DNA from: Andrena cerasifolii | Taxonomy: Eukaryota; Arthropoda; Insecta; Hymenoptera; Andrenidae | Assembly (NCBI RefSeq): GCF_050908995.1 | Contig: NC_135118.1 | Location: 2,976,001 to 3,040,000 of the forward strand | Direction: 5' to 3' | Length of the DNA: 64,000 nt | Part shown: one piece after another, positions 45,307-57,300 of the stretch | Numbering within the stretch: position 1 is the stretch's first letter | How the letters are laid out: every line of letters begins with the position of its first letter | The notes under the pieces: model-generated | Database searches by the model: none | Seen by the model: the letters and a program-made list of their open reading frames with translations, nothing else | What the model was told of the DNA's origin: nothing | Program-made: the position numbers and the translations under genes

Positions 45307-48300
45307 GTGAGTTGTCTCGCGTTCAACGGCCAGCACGTGGCTGGATGCAGTTCCGTGGTGGAATACGAAAGTGTCGCGCCGGCTTGGCCCGCAGATGCTG
45401 CGGTGGCCGTGCTTTGTTTACATGTCATCGAACGTTCCACGGTTTTTTTTTAACGCTTTGGAAGTAGTTCACTGGAAGCTTCGTGCGGCGGACGGCGAAA
45501 AAGAGCGCGCAAGTGCTCGTCGCTTTCGGGGCGACAACGATTACTGAAATTTCACTGACGCTCGGTTTCACAGATTACCGTCGCTCTTCGAGGCAAAGTG
45601 GTAATGCCGTGGGATTAAGAACGATCGTAGATGTTGCATAGGAAATAAGCAATCCGTCTGCTTGTTTGTCGGGCAATTGTTCGATGCTATGTAAACAGTG
45701 TAACGTGCTACTTCGATACGGACCACTCGCCTGATACCGAAATGCGTCGGTATGCTGCATCCGACATGAAACCGACTATTCGCGCTGTACGTATCTCGAC
45801 GTATATAGTACCCACGCTCGATCAAATAGTCACCCGATACGTGTATTCTAGTCACAGCCGTCGACGACAGTACGTGAACAGTTTTTAGAGGCTTGCAAGT
45901 GGCATGTGGCTTTGTGAGTGATAGTTTTTGAAAATGATCGCGTGTTTTATTTATTACCGCGCGCAACTTATCTGTGGCATCGGACTAATTTAATAAAATA
46001 GACGAGCAACGTAACGAAATTTATTATTGATCGGTTTATACGCGGCGTTCAATTAGATCAAATAATGTGACATAATGGGCTACTTTAATTATTCTGATCA
46101 TTAGTATTCTAATAAATTATTGTCGAGTAGAAGTGACCATTCGCTTTACGAGGTACATACTTCTAAGCTTAATACCGTTTTCTTGCTTGCTTGTGACGAC
46201 GATTAAAGAAGTTTCGAATCTATTAAACGAATTTGAGTTAATGCCTGGAATATTTTGGCAGGAGTGTTTAATAATTTTTTTCGTGTTGTCAGGGCCGTTC
46301 CTGGGTTTCGGCCGCCCAGGTGCAAAACAATATTGCCGCCCTTATTAATTTAATATTTTTTAATTAAGAATTTATGCAGTTTTATTTTTATATCTATATA
46401 TACATCATTTTAAACAGTTATCGTGCAAAAGAGTTTCGGTTATTATTGTTATTAGTCAAAACTTTACATATAATAAACGGCCTGCTGCCGCCCTCAAGTT
46501 TGGCCGCCCAGACGCGGGGGCACCTTCTGCACCCCCGCCAGGAACGGCCCTGCGTGTTGTCATGTAGTAGGTTGAAGTTTGGAATTGCTTGGATAAATTT
46601 TTGTTTAGAATGTTTGATGAAAATTTAAATTCAATGGTAATACATTATCAAATACATTTTCATGCTTTTATTTATTTCTTTATTTAGTCGTACAGTTATT
46701 ATGTCCATTTTTCATATTTAAATGACAAATTCACTGCAGCAAATTGCAGTGAAAGAAATATTGGAAATCCTGTGGTTTTCATTAAAAGATAAAACTTTTT
46801 TTGTATTTTTCTTCGGTGGAGCGCGATAATTTTACTGCGAATTGTTATAACTGATAGAAAGACGAATACAATGACCTTGAAAGGTATGACCTTGAACTTC
46901 AATCTGACCTTGAGCCACAGAACACAACCTTGTCTAACATAAACAAATACAAAGTAAAACATTGAACGATCAGTTTGCATTATTGATATTTTTCGAGTGC
47001 GATATTTTTTCTACAATTTTATAAGAAACGTTAATAAACACACAAATATATATTATAATTCGAATTAATTTACTCCTAAAAATACATTCACCAATTACAA
47101 ACGACTTCTTCCCGATTTTTTATTTTTAAACATAAACAAATACAAAGTAAAACATTGAACGATCAGTTTGCATTATTGATATTTGTCAAATGCGATATTT
47201 TTTCTACAATTTTACAAGAAACGTTAATAAACACACAAACATATATTATAAGTCGAATTAATTTACTCCTAAAAATACATTCACCAATTACAAACGACTT
47301 CTTCCCGACTTTTTATTTCTCGCAACATTAATTAACTAAGTTCGACTAAAGTTCAAATTGCACATCGAGCTACTCCCCGAAAGAACGTTCGCCCACGGCA
47401 AAAGTGTTTATTAGTCACCGTTTATTGTTCGGGTGAAATTCTATTTGCTCATCTTCGCATTATCCGTCGGCGTTCTTCGATCGCCGTCCGACGAGCGAGC
47501 AATGGTTCTTTATTGTTGGCGAACGTACAAAGCCCGTTACGTTCCGTCCGCAGAGATGTATCGCGTAAGAATTCCTCGGTGATATATTTTTAGTCTCGTG
47601 ATCTGAGAAAAAATCGATTCACGCCACCGACGGTTTGTGCTTTTGCAGCAAAAAAGGATCGAGCAGCCCGACCAGCGAATTCGACGAGTCGATCCAAGCG
47701 ATGTGCGATATTTACGGACAGACGCCACCGCGAACTCGGCTGAATCGGAAGAAGAGAAACATGAAGCAGAAACTTAATGGAGGGTAAGTTAATTAGTCTT
47801 TCCCCGTTTGCCAGCGGTAACGGTTCCATCCTACTTTCCTCATTCCATCGAATAATATTTTTTCTTTTTTAACCACGCTGCTCTGTAGCATCCGCGGTCG
47901 CCTCGATCTACTATTCGACATTCCCAAGCAGTGTTACCGATAGAGTTACGCTACGTGATTGTGCTTTGTTTTATATCTGCCTGTGAAGATGTTCGACTGC
48001 CAGACGATCTTCCCACTCGTCTGTGTAAACGCGTGTTCCTAAACGCACCGAGATAGCGGCAGTAATCGACTTACATATTTTTGAAAATTCTTTAATTCCA
48101 CTTCTATGGCATCGTTAATAAATTTAAGGGTGGAGGGGGGGGGGCAGGGAATGTCACAAAACAGCTTTATCGAGAAGATTAAGTTTGAATACTTTAGTCC
48201 ACCAGTAAAGAAGCAAGGTCCAATGAATTTAAATTTCTTATATAATTTTCTTCTTAAATAATCTCTTGTTTTATCTTGACGGCAGAAGCTTGACGCTTAT

Positions 48301-51300
48301 GCTTAGGCGAAGAGTGGGGGCATTCCGTATTTTGTTCAGAGATGGGCAAAACTTTTATTTAAATAAAATTTCGTATGGTGAATAAAAGTTGAAATAATTA
48401 TTACTCTTGTGTCGGATAAAGTCAACTCGGGTTAACGTACGAATGAAGAATATTTTTTTGTAACTTCTATTCGTTATTCGAAATTTTATTTAAATATCAA
48501 TTTTGCCCGTCTCTGATTTTGCTCCAGTGCAGAGTGAACATTTCCTGTTTTTTTACGAGTATCTACACCAAATCTATAACGCTAGCTTACGGGGGTACTT
48601 TGGGGGGCACAAAGTATGGTATAAATTGCAAAATCACGAAAAATGGACATTCCTCGGTTTTTCCCCTTACCCTTCAATAAATTGTGGATAATTGTTATTT
48701 TTAATAATTGTATGAAGTCAGACAACATGCATGGAATTTAAACATCAAAATCATTAGCAAAGATTTCTTTAATCTTTTTTTTTTATTTCTTCTGTATGTC
48801 TACATAACAATTTGATTTTAAAATATGAACTTTTGGCTGGTATTGGCTCGTTTTCACGTACCAATTACACTGTCCAGCAGCCATTTTGGTCTGTAAGATT
48901 CAATAGCCGTTTTTTATAGATTTTTGTGCGCTGAAAACGAATCCGCAAACCGTTTTCGAGAAATTCGATTTTGAAAAGAAACTGCAAATTTTCAACTTTG
49001 AGCATCTTTTGTGTCGAAACAGTAATAGTTATTCGATATACATTAACGATATAAATCATATATTGGTAATATAATAATAAATTTGTGCATTATGAACGTT
49101 TAAATATGTTTAAACAACGATCAAAGGGAAAATAACACCTGAAATTCACCCACTTTTGCAGATATCTTTAAATTTATTTCCAAAACTAAGGGTCTAGGAG
49201 AAAATCTGACTACTCCACGCGATGCAGCGGACAATTTTCCTTCGGAAAGCATCAACAGAAGTGGTGAGACACGTTTTGTTTTCAATACAGAAGCGAAATA
49301 GTTTGGCAAAACGTGCGGCGCCGGCAGTGGTAGTCAACCGCGGCACGCGAGCCACTGCCGCTCAGCGTCACACAATCGCTTAACGCGCGTGACAACCACT
49401 GTCGACGCCGCACGTTTTGCCAAACTATTTCGCTTCTGTATTGAAAACAAAACGTGATTTACCAGTTCTGTTGGTGGTTTCCGAAAGAAAATTTTCTGCT
49501 GCATCGCGTGGAGTAGTCAAATTTTCTCCTAGACCCTTAGTTTTTAAAATATATAGCAAGATATCTGCAAAAATTGGTGCATTTCGGGTGTCCTTTTCCC
49601 TTTCATCGTTGTTTAAACATATTTAAATGTTTATAATTCAATAATAATTTATATCGTTGTGTTCGCGAGGGTTCATAGAATAATTTGATAGACCATGCAA
49701 TCGAATAAATATTATTGTTTGAACGCAAAAGTATTCGAAGTTGAAAATTTGCATTTTTTTCAAAATCGAATTTCTCGAAAACTGAGGGTGATGGCAGTAA
49801 ACAGTTTACGGATTCGCTTTCAGCGCACAAACATCTATAAGAAGCGGCTACTGAATGTTACAGAACAGAAAAAATGTTCAATTTTGTTTGACAGTGTTAT
49901 CTATTGCCTGGCATCGGCGTGTTTTCACGTCGAGCTGGCGGTGAAACTGTGGACGCGTTTCATCTGTGGATATTTGAGACTACGATTGGCAACACACAGA
50001 TTTTATTGTGTTTAATATTAGTGAATGCGTCACATCTATAACAGCAATATTATCTGATTTGTACAAAAATTTTATGCTTCTTAGCAGGGACCCGGAACGG
50101 AACAGAAACGAAAACGACAAACGAAAAATTTTTCCGGAACAGAAACGAAACGAAATTCTGAACCCTGTTGGAGGATTGAAAACGATATAAGGTGAATGTC
50201 CCAATTTCTGTTCATTTAAGAGGTAACTCGTCATAAAGAAAGTGTAAAATTTTTTTTGTGATGAAAATTTGCAGAGTGATTTATTAATTCTTTAATAATA
50301 AATCAACCAATTGAAAAACTATTTAAGAAAGATATTTCAAGATGTTTAACTATTAGTAATTTGTAATTAAATATATAATGCTCTAAATGTTCTTAATGCT
50401 CGTGCATGTTTAAATAATTTTAAATTATTTTGTGGCAACTATATTACAAACGTAACGCATATAATAAGAAAAATACGAAATCAGCAGAAATGGGGACATG
50501 AGCAGAAATTGGGACATTCACCTTAACCGAAATAAAAATTCCGACTAATAACGTTTTGTACACTTCAGCTTGAAAAATTTCAATTGAGCGCGCCCCATAT
50601 TTTCATCATGTTTCGTGTCGGCAAAAAAAGGGGGTTTGAACCCTGATAGAGTTGGCTGCTGTGCTGAGTCTTGCCCTCGTGGGCACGGCTTGCAACCAAA
50701 AGCATCAAAACTCTAATTTTTTTTCAATAGACATAATATATAATATTCTATAATGCATAACTATAACGTGTAATATTTTATAAGTACCAAGGCAATAAAA
50801 TTGTTAAAATAAGTTTAGGGGAGAGTAGGGTAAAACGGAACGGGTGGGTAAAACGGAACATCAATGTTTCTCTTAGATAAGACCTGCCAAGGAGTTGGCA
50901 TCGCGAGACATAGGACCAAAGGGTCCTCACAGCATTTTGTGATAGAACATAGACCCGTGCACACGTTACTTTTCCGTTAAGGGGTTATGCCTAGTCAGGC
51001 GGCCGAAAAGAGGCGAATATTTGTGAATTTTTTTTGAAGAAGCGGAAGCGTATAATTTTAGAAAACTTTTTGCGTTTAAAAGAGCAACATGTAAAGAACA
51101 TTTGGTAATTTTTTTGTAGAAAAATAATTAAGTTTATAATAAAATAACAAGCGACATCCAAGAAGCATTTTTAAAAATTTGCTTTCGCGGTGAGCACTGC
51201 CATTCGGAACCAGATTATCTAAAATCAAAAAACAAAAAAGATTTCGTTAGTATATTAATGTATCCTCAGGTTGACGGAGAGAATTTTCCGAAATATTAAG

Positions 51301-54300
51301 TTAAAACAAAATGGCGACTATTTAAAGTTGAAACCCTGATTTTTTCGCGGGATTTTTGCACGGAAAAATCAGGATTTCAACTTTAAATAGCTGCCATGTT
51401 GTTGTAAATTAATATTTCGGAAAAATCTCTCCGTCAATCGGAAGGTACATTAATATACTAACGAAATCTTTTTTGTTCTTTGATTTTAGATAATCACGAG
51501 GCCTGCACCAGGGCTGAAAAGGAAGATGATACATTTGTACGTGATTTTTGTTCATAAAATAATAAACAAACTGTATTAATCAATCCTTCTTTTACGATAT
51601 TTTATTTATATTTGATTATTTTCCGTAATTTTCATGTTAACTAGTAAAATATTTTTTCTTATATGTATAATATATATTTTTGTTATATTTTATTTGTAAT
51701 AGTTATACTTAAAACATATATTTATAGTTTTTAACATAAATGGATGCATTTTAAACCATAAACATAAAGATTTTGTACGTTTACATGGTCTTCAAGTGGG
51801 TGTTCCGTTTTACCCTACCACTTGAGCGAGGCGAAGATTTCAATACCTCCGGTAAATTTCATTTTCCGTCGTTCCCAAAGATTGTTCTTAACCCTTAACT
51901 GGTATACTGTGTTTGGCAAACGTGGCTGGTATACTGGGGTCGTGGCAGACCCCAAATAAAAAAGGACACAGAAATTTGTAAAGTCGACATTAGATCAACC
52001 TCTATGAATACCTATTTTGTTCTTAGGTAATGTATAAAATAATAGAAACCTAGAAAGTTAAACTATTATTATAAAATTAATTAGAAAAACAGTTTACAAG
52101 CTTAGACAACCAAAAATTTTGCAGCGAACTTTGCGAGCCTGGGGTCATGAGCGACCCCAAGATACCAGTTAAGGGTTAACAATGGCTGTGATTTTCTTAT
52201 AGTCTAAGCTCCACTGAAGACTCCTGTTGAAGTCCCGTGTCCTTCCGATTTTATGTTATCACCTCCAAAGTTAAGCGTTCCGTTTTACCCTACTCTCCCC
52301 TATACGAGTTTTTTTTTTTATAAATGTAATACCTAACCGGTTCGGAATAAAATTTGTTTTTCGTTGTGATGGAAACGAAATATTTTACAACAGGAACGAT
52401 ATTAACCGAAACGAAATTATTATCATCGGAGTTGAACCGAAACGAAACGAAGAAACATTTTGTTCCAGGTCCCTGCTTTTCAGTTCATGACAAACAGAAG
52501 AATACACAATGAAATAACACAAGCTGGACGGTACAATCGCTTTAAGTAGCTACCATGTGATCATTTTTTCTTCGTTGCCAGCTAAAAACTTAAAGAAATC
52601 ACAGTAATCCTGAATTTGATCTCAAAACAACTTCGAAATTCAAACGCCGAGTTGCTGAGAAGTTTAATAGTTATTTTACTATTATATAGTGTTCAATCTG
52701 CTCCCATCTGCTAAAAATCAAAAGGCTTCGATACAAAATCTTTAACGAATTTCAATTATTTTTTATTTTTAACAATATTCGTGTATGATTTCAGTTTGGC
52801 TGCGTGACCATTGGAGACATGAATGTGGAGGGATCTTCACATTGTTTCATCCAAAATAGTTTTTTTTTATCACAATATTTGAATATTGCAGCCAGTTTAG
52901 GAGCACTATTTTATTTCTTGCAATTAAAAAACGTTCTGATGTATTTTATAACTTTTCCCCACTGTCCGTTTGTTCTCAACAGTTCTTCTACAGTGGTACA
53001 TTTTCATGCAGGTCCTTGTATCGTCATTTTCTCAATTTCTCTGTATGATTTGCTACCTTCTGCATGGAATATTCCAATATTTTTGGCTTACACGCTTGTT
53101 TCTCTATCTTTGCTGAGCATGTACAGTTCAGATTGCTTTTAATACAGATATTTGCACTTTAACTTCACAGTTTACCACCTAACAGTATACACAGCAGTGC
53201 TAAGGTTCCTTGACAATAAAAAGAGCACCTGAGGGCTTTGACTCTATTTATTTCTTTAGAATGTACTGTATCGATAATTTTGTATGATTAAAAAATCAGA
53301 AAACTTACGATTTTTATACAAAACTTCGTTTTACTGTACTATTCAGTTAGTAGAGTCTGTAAACTATATATTCTACAATTTAAAACATATATTGAAGATT
53401 GTTCTGATAATCTTTTATCCCAAACATACAAATTAATGTATATCGCAGAAATCATTCCCTCTATAAATTAAATAGAAGCACAAGTTTAAATATTGTGCCT
53501 TGATTGTCTCTTGCACTTAATTTAATAAAGATTGAATTTAAGAATAACGGCATTAAATCAACTATTTCAGTTGTTAATTAAGGGGTAAGCGGGACGACAC
53601 ATAACTTGGCCATTTTGTAATATTTCTGTATAATATTTATACAATATATTCATTAATACATCCCCTAAACATAAGAAGTATAGAAATAAGTTTCAACCTC
53701 GTAGTATCATAAAAAAAATCCTGAAATTTGGTGCTGTTTTGAGCGTCTCAGGGTGGCGTAACCCTTTATGTTTATTGTACAATAATATATAAACTGAACC
53801 CCAAAAAACGAGAACAGCTGAAAATGTCCCTTAAATTTGAAGACCAAGAAAAACATAAAACTTTCTGTTTGAAACTCAGAAAAACATGATCTAAAGAAAA
53901 TAGAAATTATATTCTTCAAATCCTCTTTCACAGAGTTCTTCTAATTCCTAAATTCCATAAAGACATTCACGCAGCGGCGGATTTAATGGGCGGCCGATGA
54001 GCAGTTGCCGCCTGAGTCCCTGCCAAAAAGGCATCCAGGGGCCCACCTTAAAAAAAATTATGATTTCCTCCAAACACTATATTTTGTTTCTGTACTACAA
54101 CACTTACCCTGTTTTTAGTAAACTATCTCTTCATTTTTCCGAAAACATGGGCCCCTACCCAGAAGGGCCCTATCTTCAAAAAATAAAAATTATGATTTTA
54201 TCCGAACACTATATTTTTCTCCTGTACTTTTCTGAACATTTAGCCCGTTTTTAGTAAACTACCTCTTCATTTTTCCGAATAAATGGGCCCCTACCCAGAA

Positions 54301-57300
54301 GGGCCCTATCTTCAAAAAAGAAAAATTATGATTTTATCCAAACACTATATTTTTTCTCCTGTACTTTTCTGTACATTTAGCTCGTTTTTAGTAAACTACC
54401 TCTTCATTTTCCCAAAAAGTGGGCCCCTACACAGAAGAGCCCTATCTTCAAAAAAGAAAAATTATGATTTTATCCGAACACTATATTTTTCTCCTGTACT
54501 TTTCGGTACATTTAGCCCGTTTTTAGTAAATACCTCCTCTTCATTTTCCCGAAAAAAATGGGCCCCTACCTAGAAGGGCCCTATCTTCAAAAAAGAAAAA
54601 TTATGATTTTATCCGAACACTATATTTTTCTCCTGTACTTTTCGGTACATTTAGCCCGTTTTTAGTAAATACCTCCTCTTTATTTTCCCGAAAAAAATGG
54701 GCCCCTACCTAGAAGGGCCCTATCTTCAAAAAAGAAAAATTATGATTTTATCCGAACACTATATTTTTCTCCTGTACTTTTCTGTACATTTAGCCCGTTT
54801 TTAGTAAACTACCTTCATTTTCCCAAAAAGTGGGCCTCTACACAGAAGGGCCCTATCTTCAAAAAAGAAAAATTATGATTTTATCCGAACACTATATTTT
54901 TTCTCTTGTACTTTTCTGTACATTTAGCCCGTTTTTAGTAAATACCTACCTCTTCATTTTCCCGAAAAATGGGCCCCTACCCAGAAGGGTCCTATCTTCA
55001 AAAAAGGAAAATTATGACTTAATCCGAACACTATATTTTTCTCCTGCAGTTTTCTGTACATTTAGCCCGTTTTTAGTAAATACCTTCCTCTTCATTTTCC
55101 CGAAAACATGGGCCCCTACCTAGAAGGGCCTTATCTTCAAAAAAGAAAAATTATGATTTTATTCAAACATTATATTTTTCTCCTGTACTTTTCTATACAT
55201 TTAGCCCGGTTTTATTAAATACCTACCTCTTCATTATCCCGAAAAATGGGCCCCTAAGAACGCTCGCCATTTGGGCCTTCCCCCTTAAACCCGCCATTGC
55301 ATTCAGGTGTTCCTGTCCCCCCTGATTCGTCCAATAGCATCCATATATTCCGCACCACCAGAATGCTTAATTCTAACACTCCTGTGTTATCAATTTCCAG
55401 GGACGCCAAGTCATTAGAGAAAGACACGCCGTCTAAGCTGACTATCCGTAGACGAAATACTCTGGACAGCATAATTTTCAACGAGATGTGCGACAAAGCG
55501 GACAAAGACTGCGAGAACGAGACGAATCAAGAGGTGGCGAAGGATGGAAATCGGAAAAGTAAGAGGAGCTTGAAACTACTGCGCGGCAATGAAAGGGACT
55601 TAAAGCTCGACATGGAGGCGGCGTATAATTATGCAGAGAAATCGGATCACTATCAAGTTTCAACACCGAATCATATGAAGGTACAGGATCAAGGTTCATC
55701 AAAGAAAACCTTTTGCGGCAGTTGAGTTTGAACTGGCCCCGTGTGTGCCGTTCAAATGAGAATTAATCGAACGTGTTTACAGATCGAAACTAGAAATAGA
55801 TTCCGATGCCTACGGTCAAAGCCCGTGGATGTAGAAGAGAAGAAGTTCCAGTCGGACATCTGCGAGCAGATTCTGCCGACGGATGATACGGAACCAGTCG
55901 CGCAATCGCCGAAGGCGCTAAGTTTTAAAGAACGAGAGATATTTCACGATACATTCTCATTTCTCATTAGACTGGTACGTGCTGATTTCGTCAGGTCTGT
56001 GAGACAGTTCTGTTGCTGTCCTAATTTGCTCTTTACAGTTCTGTAATGTGAGCAGGTAATTAAATCGCTTTTGTGACATAATGCCTGCTATTATGTAGGA
56101 CCATGCCATTTCTTAGGCAGTTCGCTTAATCCATTTTCGTACAAATCTGGGTTCTTTAAGTAAGGGGGTATTCTGGTCTGACGAGGCGTTTTCGCTGCGT
56201 TATTTCGGAATTTTTTTACAAAGAACCCATCAATTTTATTATTATTTAGTTTATTTCTACATGTTTATTGATGTTTGAACTATCTTTACAAATTTTGTCA
56301 ATAGAAAAAAGTTAAAATCAAACGCAGTTGACTGCTTTAAAGTAATGGTGAACAAAAAAAACATGGTGTCACGGTGCCCATGATTGGGCTCGTTCTAGTG
56401 ATCTGTAACAAAAAATGAAAAGAGATTCTTAATCTGTATGCCTGCGGCTATTGTCCCCATCAGAATGATAAAAAAATATTGAAAATTAAGCAAATGGCGC
56501 CGGTTTGAAAATTAAGTTTCGATTTTCGCACAATTTTTCAACAAAGGTCTGTGAAATTTTAAAAACAAAATATTTTATCATAATTCTGGTAGGGACGATA
56601 GCCACATGTGTGCTGATAATATATGCAAAACTTGGACTGAGTTGGTGCAGCCGATCTTGAAATATCATGGTCACCGGTTCGAAAAACATGGTTTCGAGAA
56701 AAACGCGTTTAAAGTTTTGCGTACAATTTAGACAGAAAGGTGACCTAGGAGAGTAACGGCGGTCTCTTTGTAACCAAATGATCGATTTTTGTTTTTTAAA
56801 AGACACAGAAATGCACCCCCACCCCCAGAAAGAATAGTCCGCCGAAACTTTGCCGAAATACACTTGCAGAAACAAAACTCAGTGAGCGTGCCATATACCT
56901 ACCTTTTCTCTACCCTGTAGCTCTGCAAATAATACGAATTGGAAAAAATCCTTTTGCACACGTATTGCCCATATAATGTACCTGTAGAAAATGCAAAAAA
57001 AAATCGATTTCTTTTACCCGTCAGACCAGAATACCCCCTTAATTAAAAATATTATGAGGCTGCATTTTTTCGACTTTCACGTAGCTGTTGAGTTCCTTTC
57101 ATTATGTAAGTTGCAATGCCCTCTTTTCCTTGGTATTGTATTATTATAACCAATGAAAGGAAATAGATACATAAAGTTAAGTTCCTAATCCTTAATTGAA
57201 GGATATCTAAGGCATTTAATAGTCGCATGATGCATTCGAAAATTTTCTAATAGTACTCTTGAAATATGCAATAAACCTAGTATTCTTTCTTTTCTGTAGT

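Larger units (their letters stand above)
50818..52300. mobile_element. TA-flanked element nested in hAT
   Basis: ggggagagtagggtaaaacg and its complement cgttttaccctactctcccc form the ends, with TA at 50816-50817 and 52301-52302. It contains the TTAA family 1 fragment at 50981 and the complete TTAA MITE 51892-52175. Confidence 0.78.
50085..52475. mobile_element. 2.4-kb hAT-type element with nested insertions
   Basis: cagggacccggaac on the left and gttccaggtccctg on the right. The 8-bp flanks cttcttag (50077-50084) and cttttcag (52476-52483) match at 6 of 8. Both ends carry aacgaaacga-like words. It contains a TA-flanked element (50818-52300), which holds two further insertions. Confidence 0.72.

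Noticed and set aside
47460..47575. An alternative Mekk1 first exon ending at cgc|gtaaga just before exon 2
   Set aside because: The frame needed to join exon 2 has no ATG after its upstream stop, while the ATG frame joins exon 2 out of frame. The exon at 45227-45306 fits phase and content better; a noncoding exon cannot be excluded.
52804..53142. 112-codon hydrophobic open frame, considered as a receptor fragment
   Set aside because: No recognised motif, no exon boundaries, and its composition is that of T-rich DNA.
53997..55123. Three open frames with repeated sequence, considered as a repeat protein
   Set aside because: They are translations of the 137-bp tandem array and shift frame between units.
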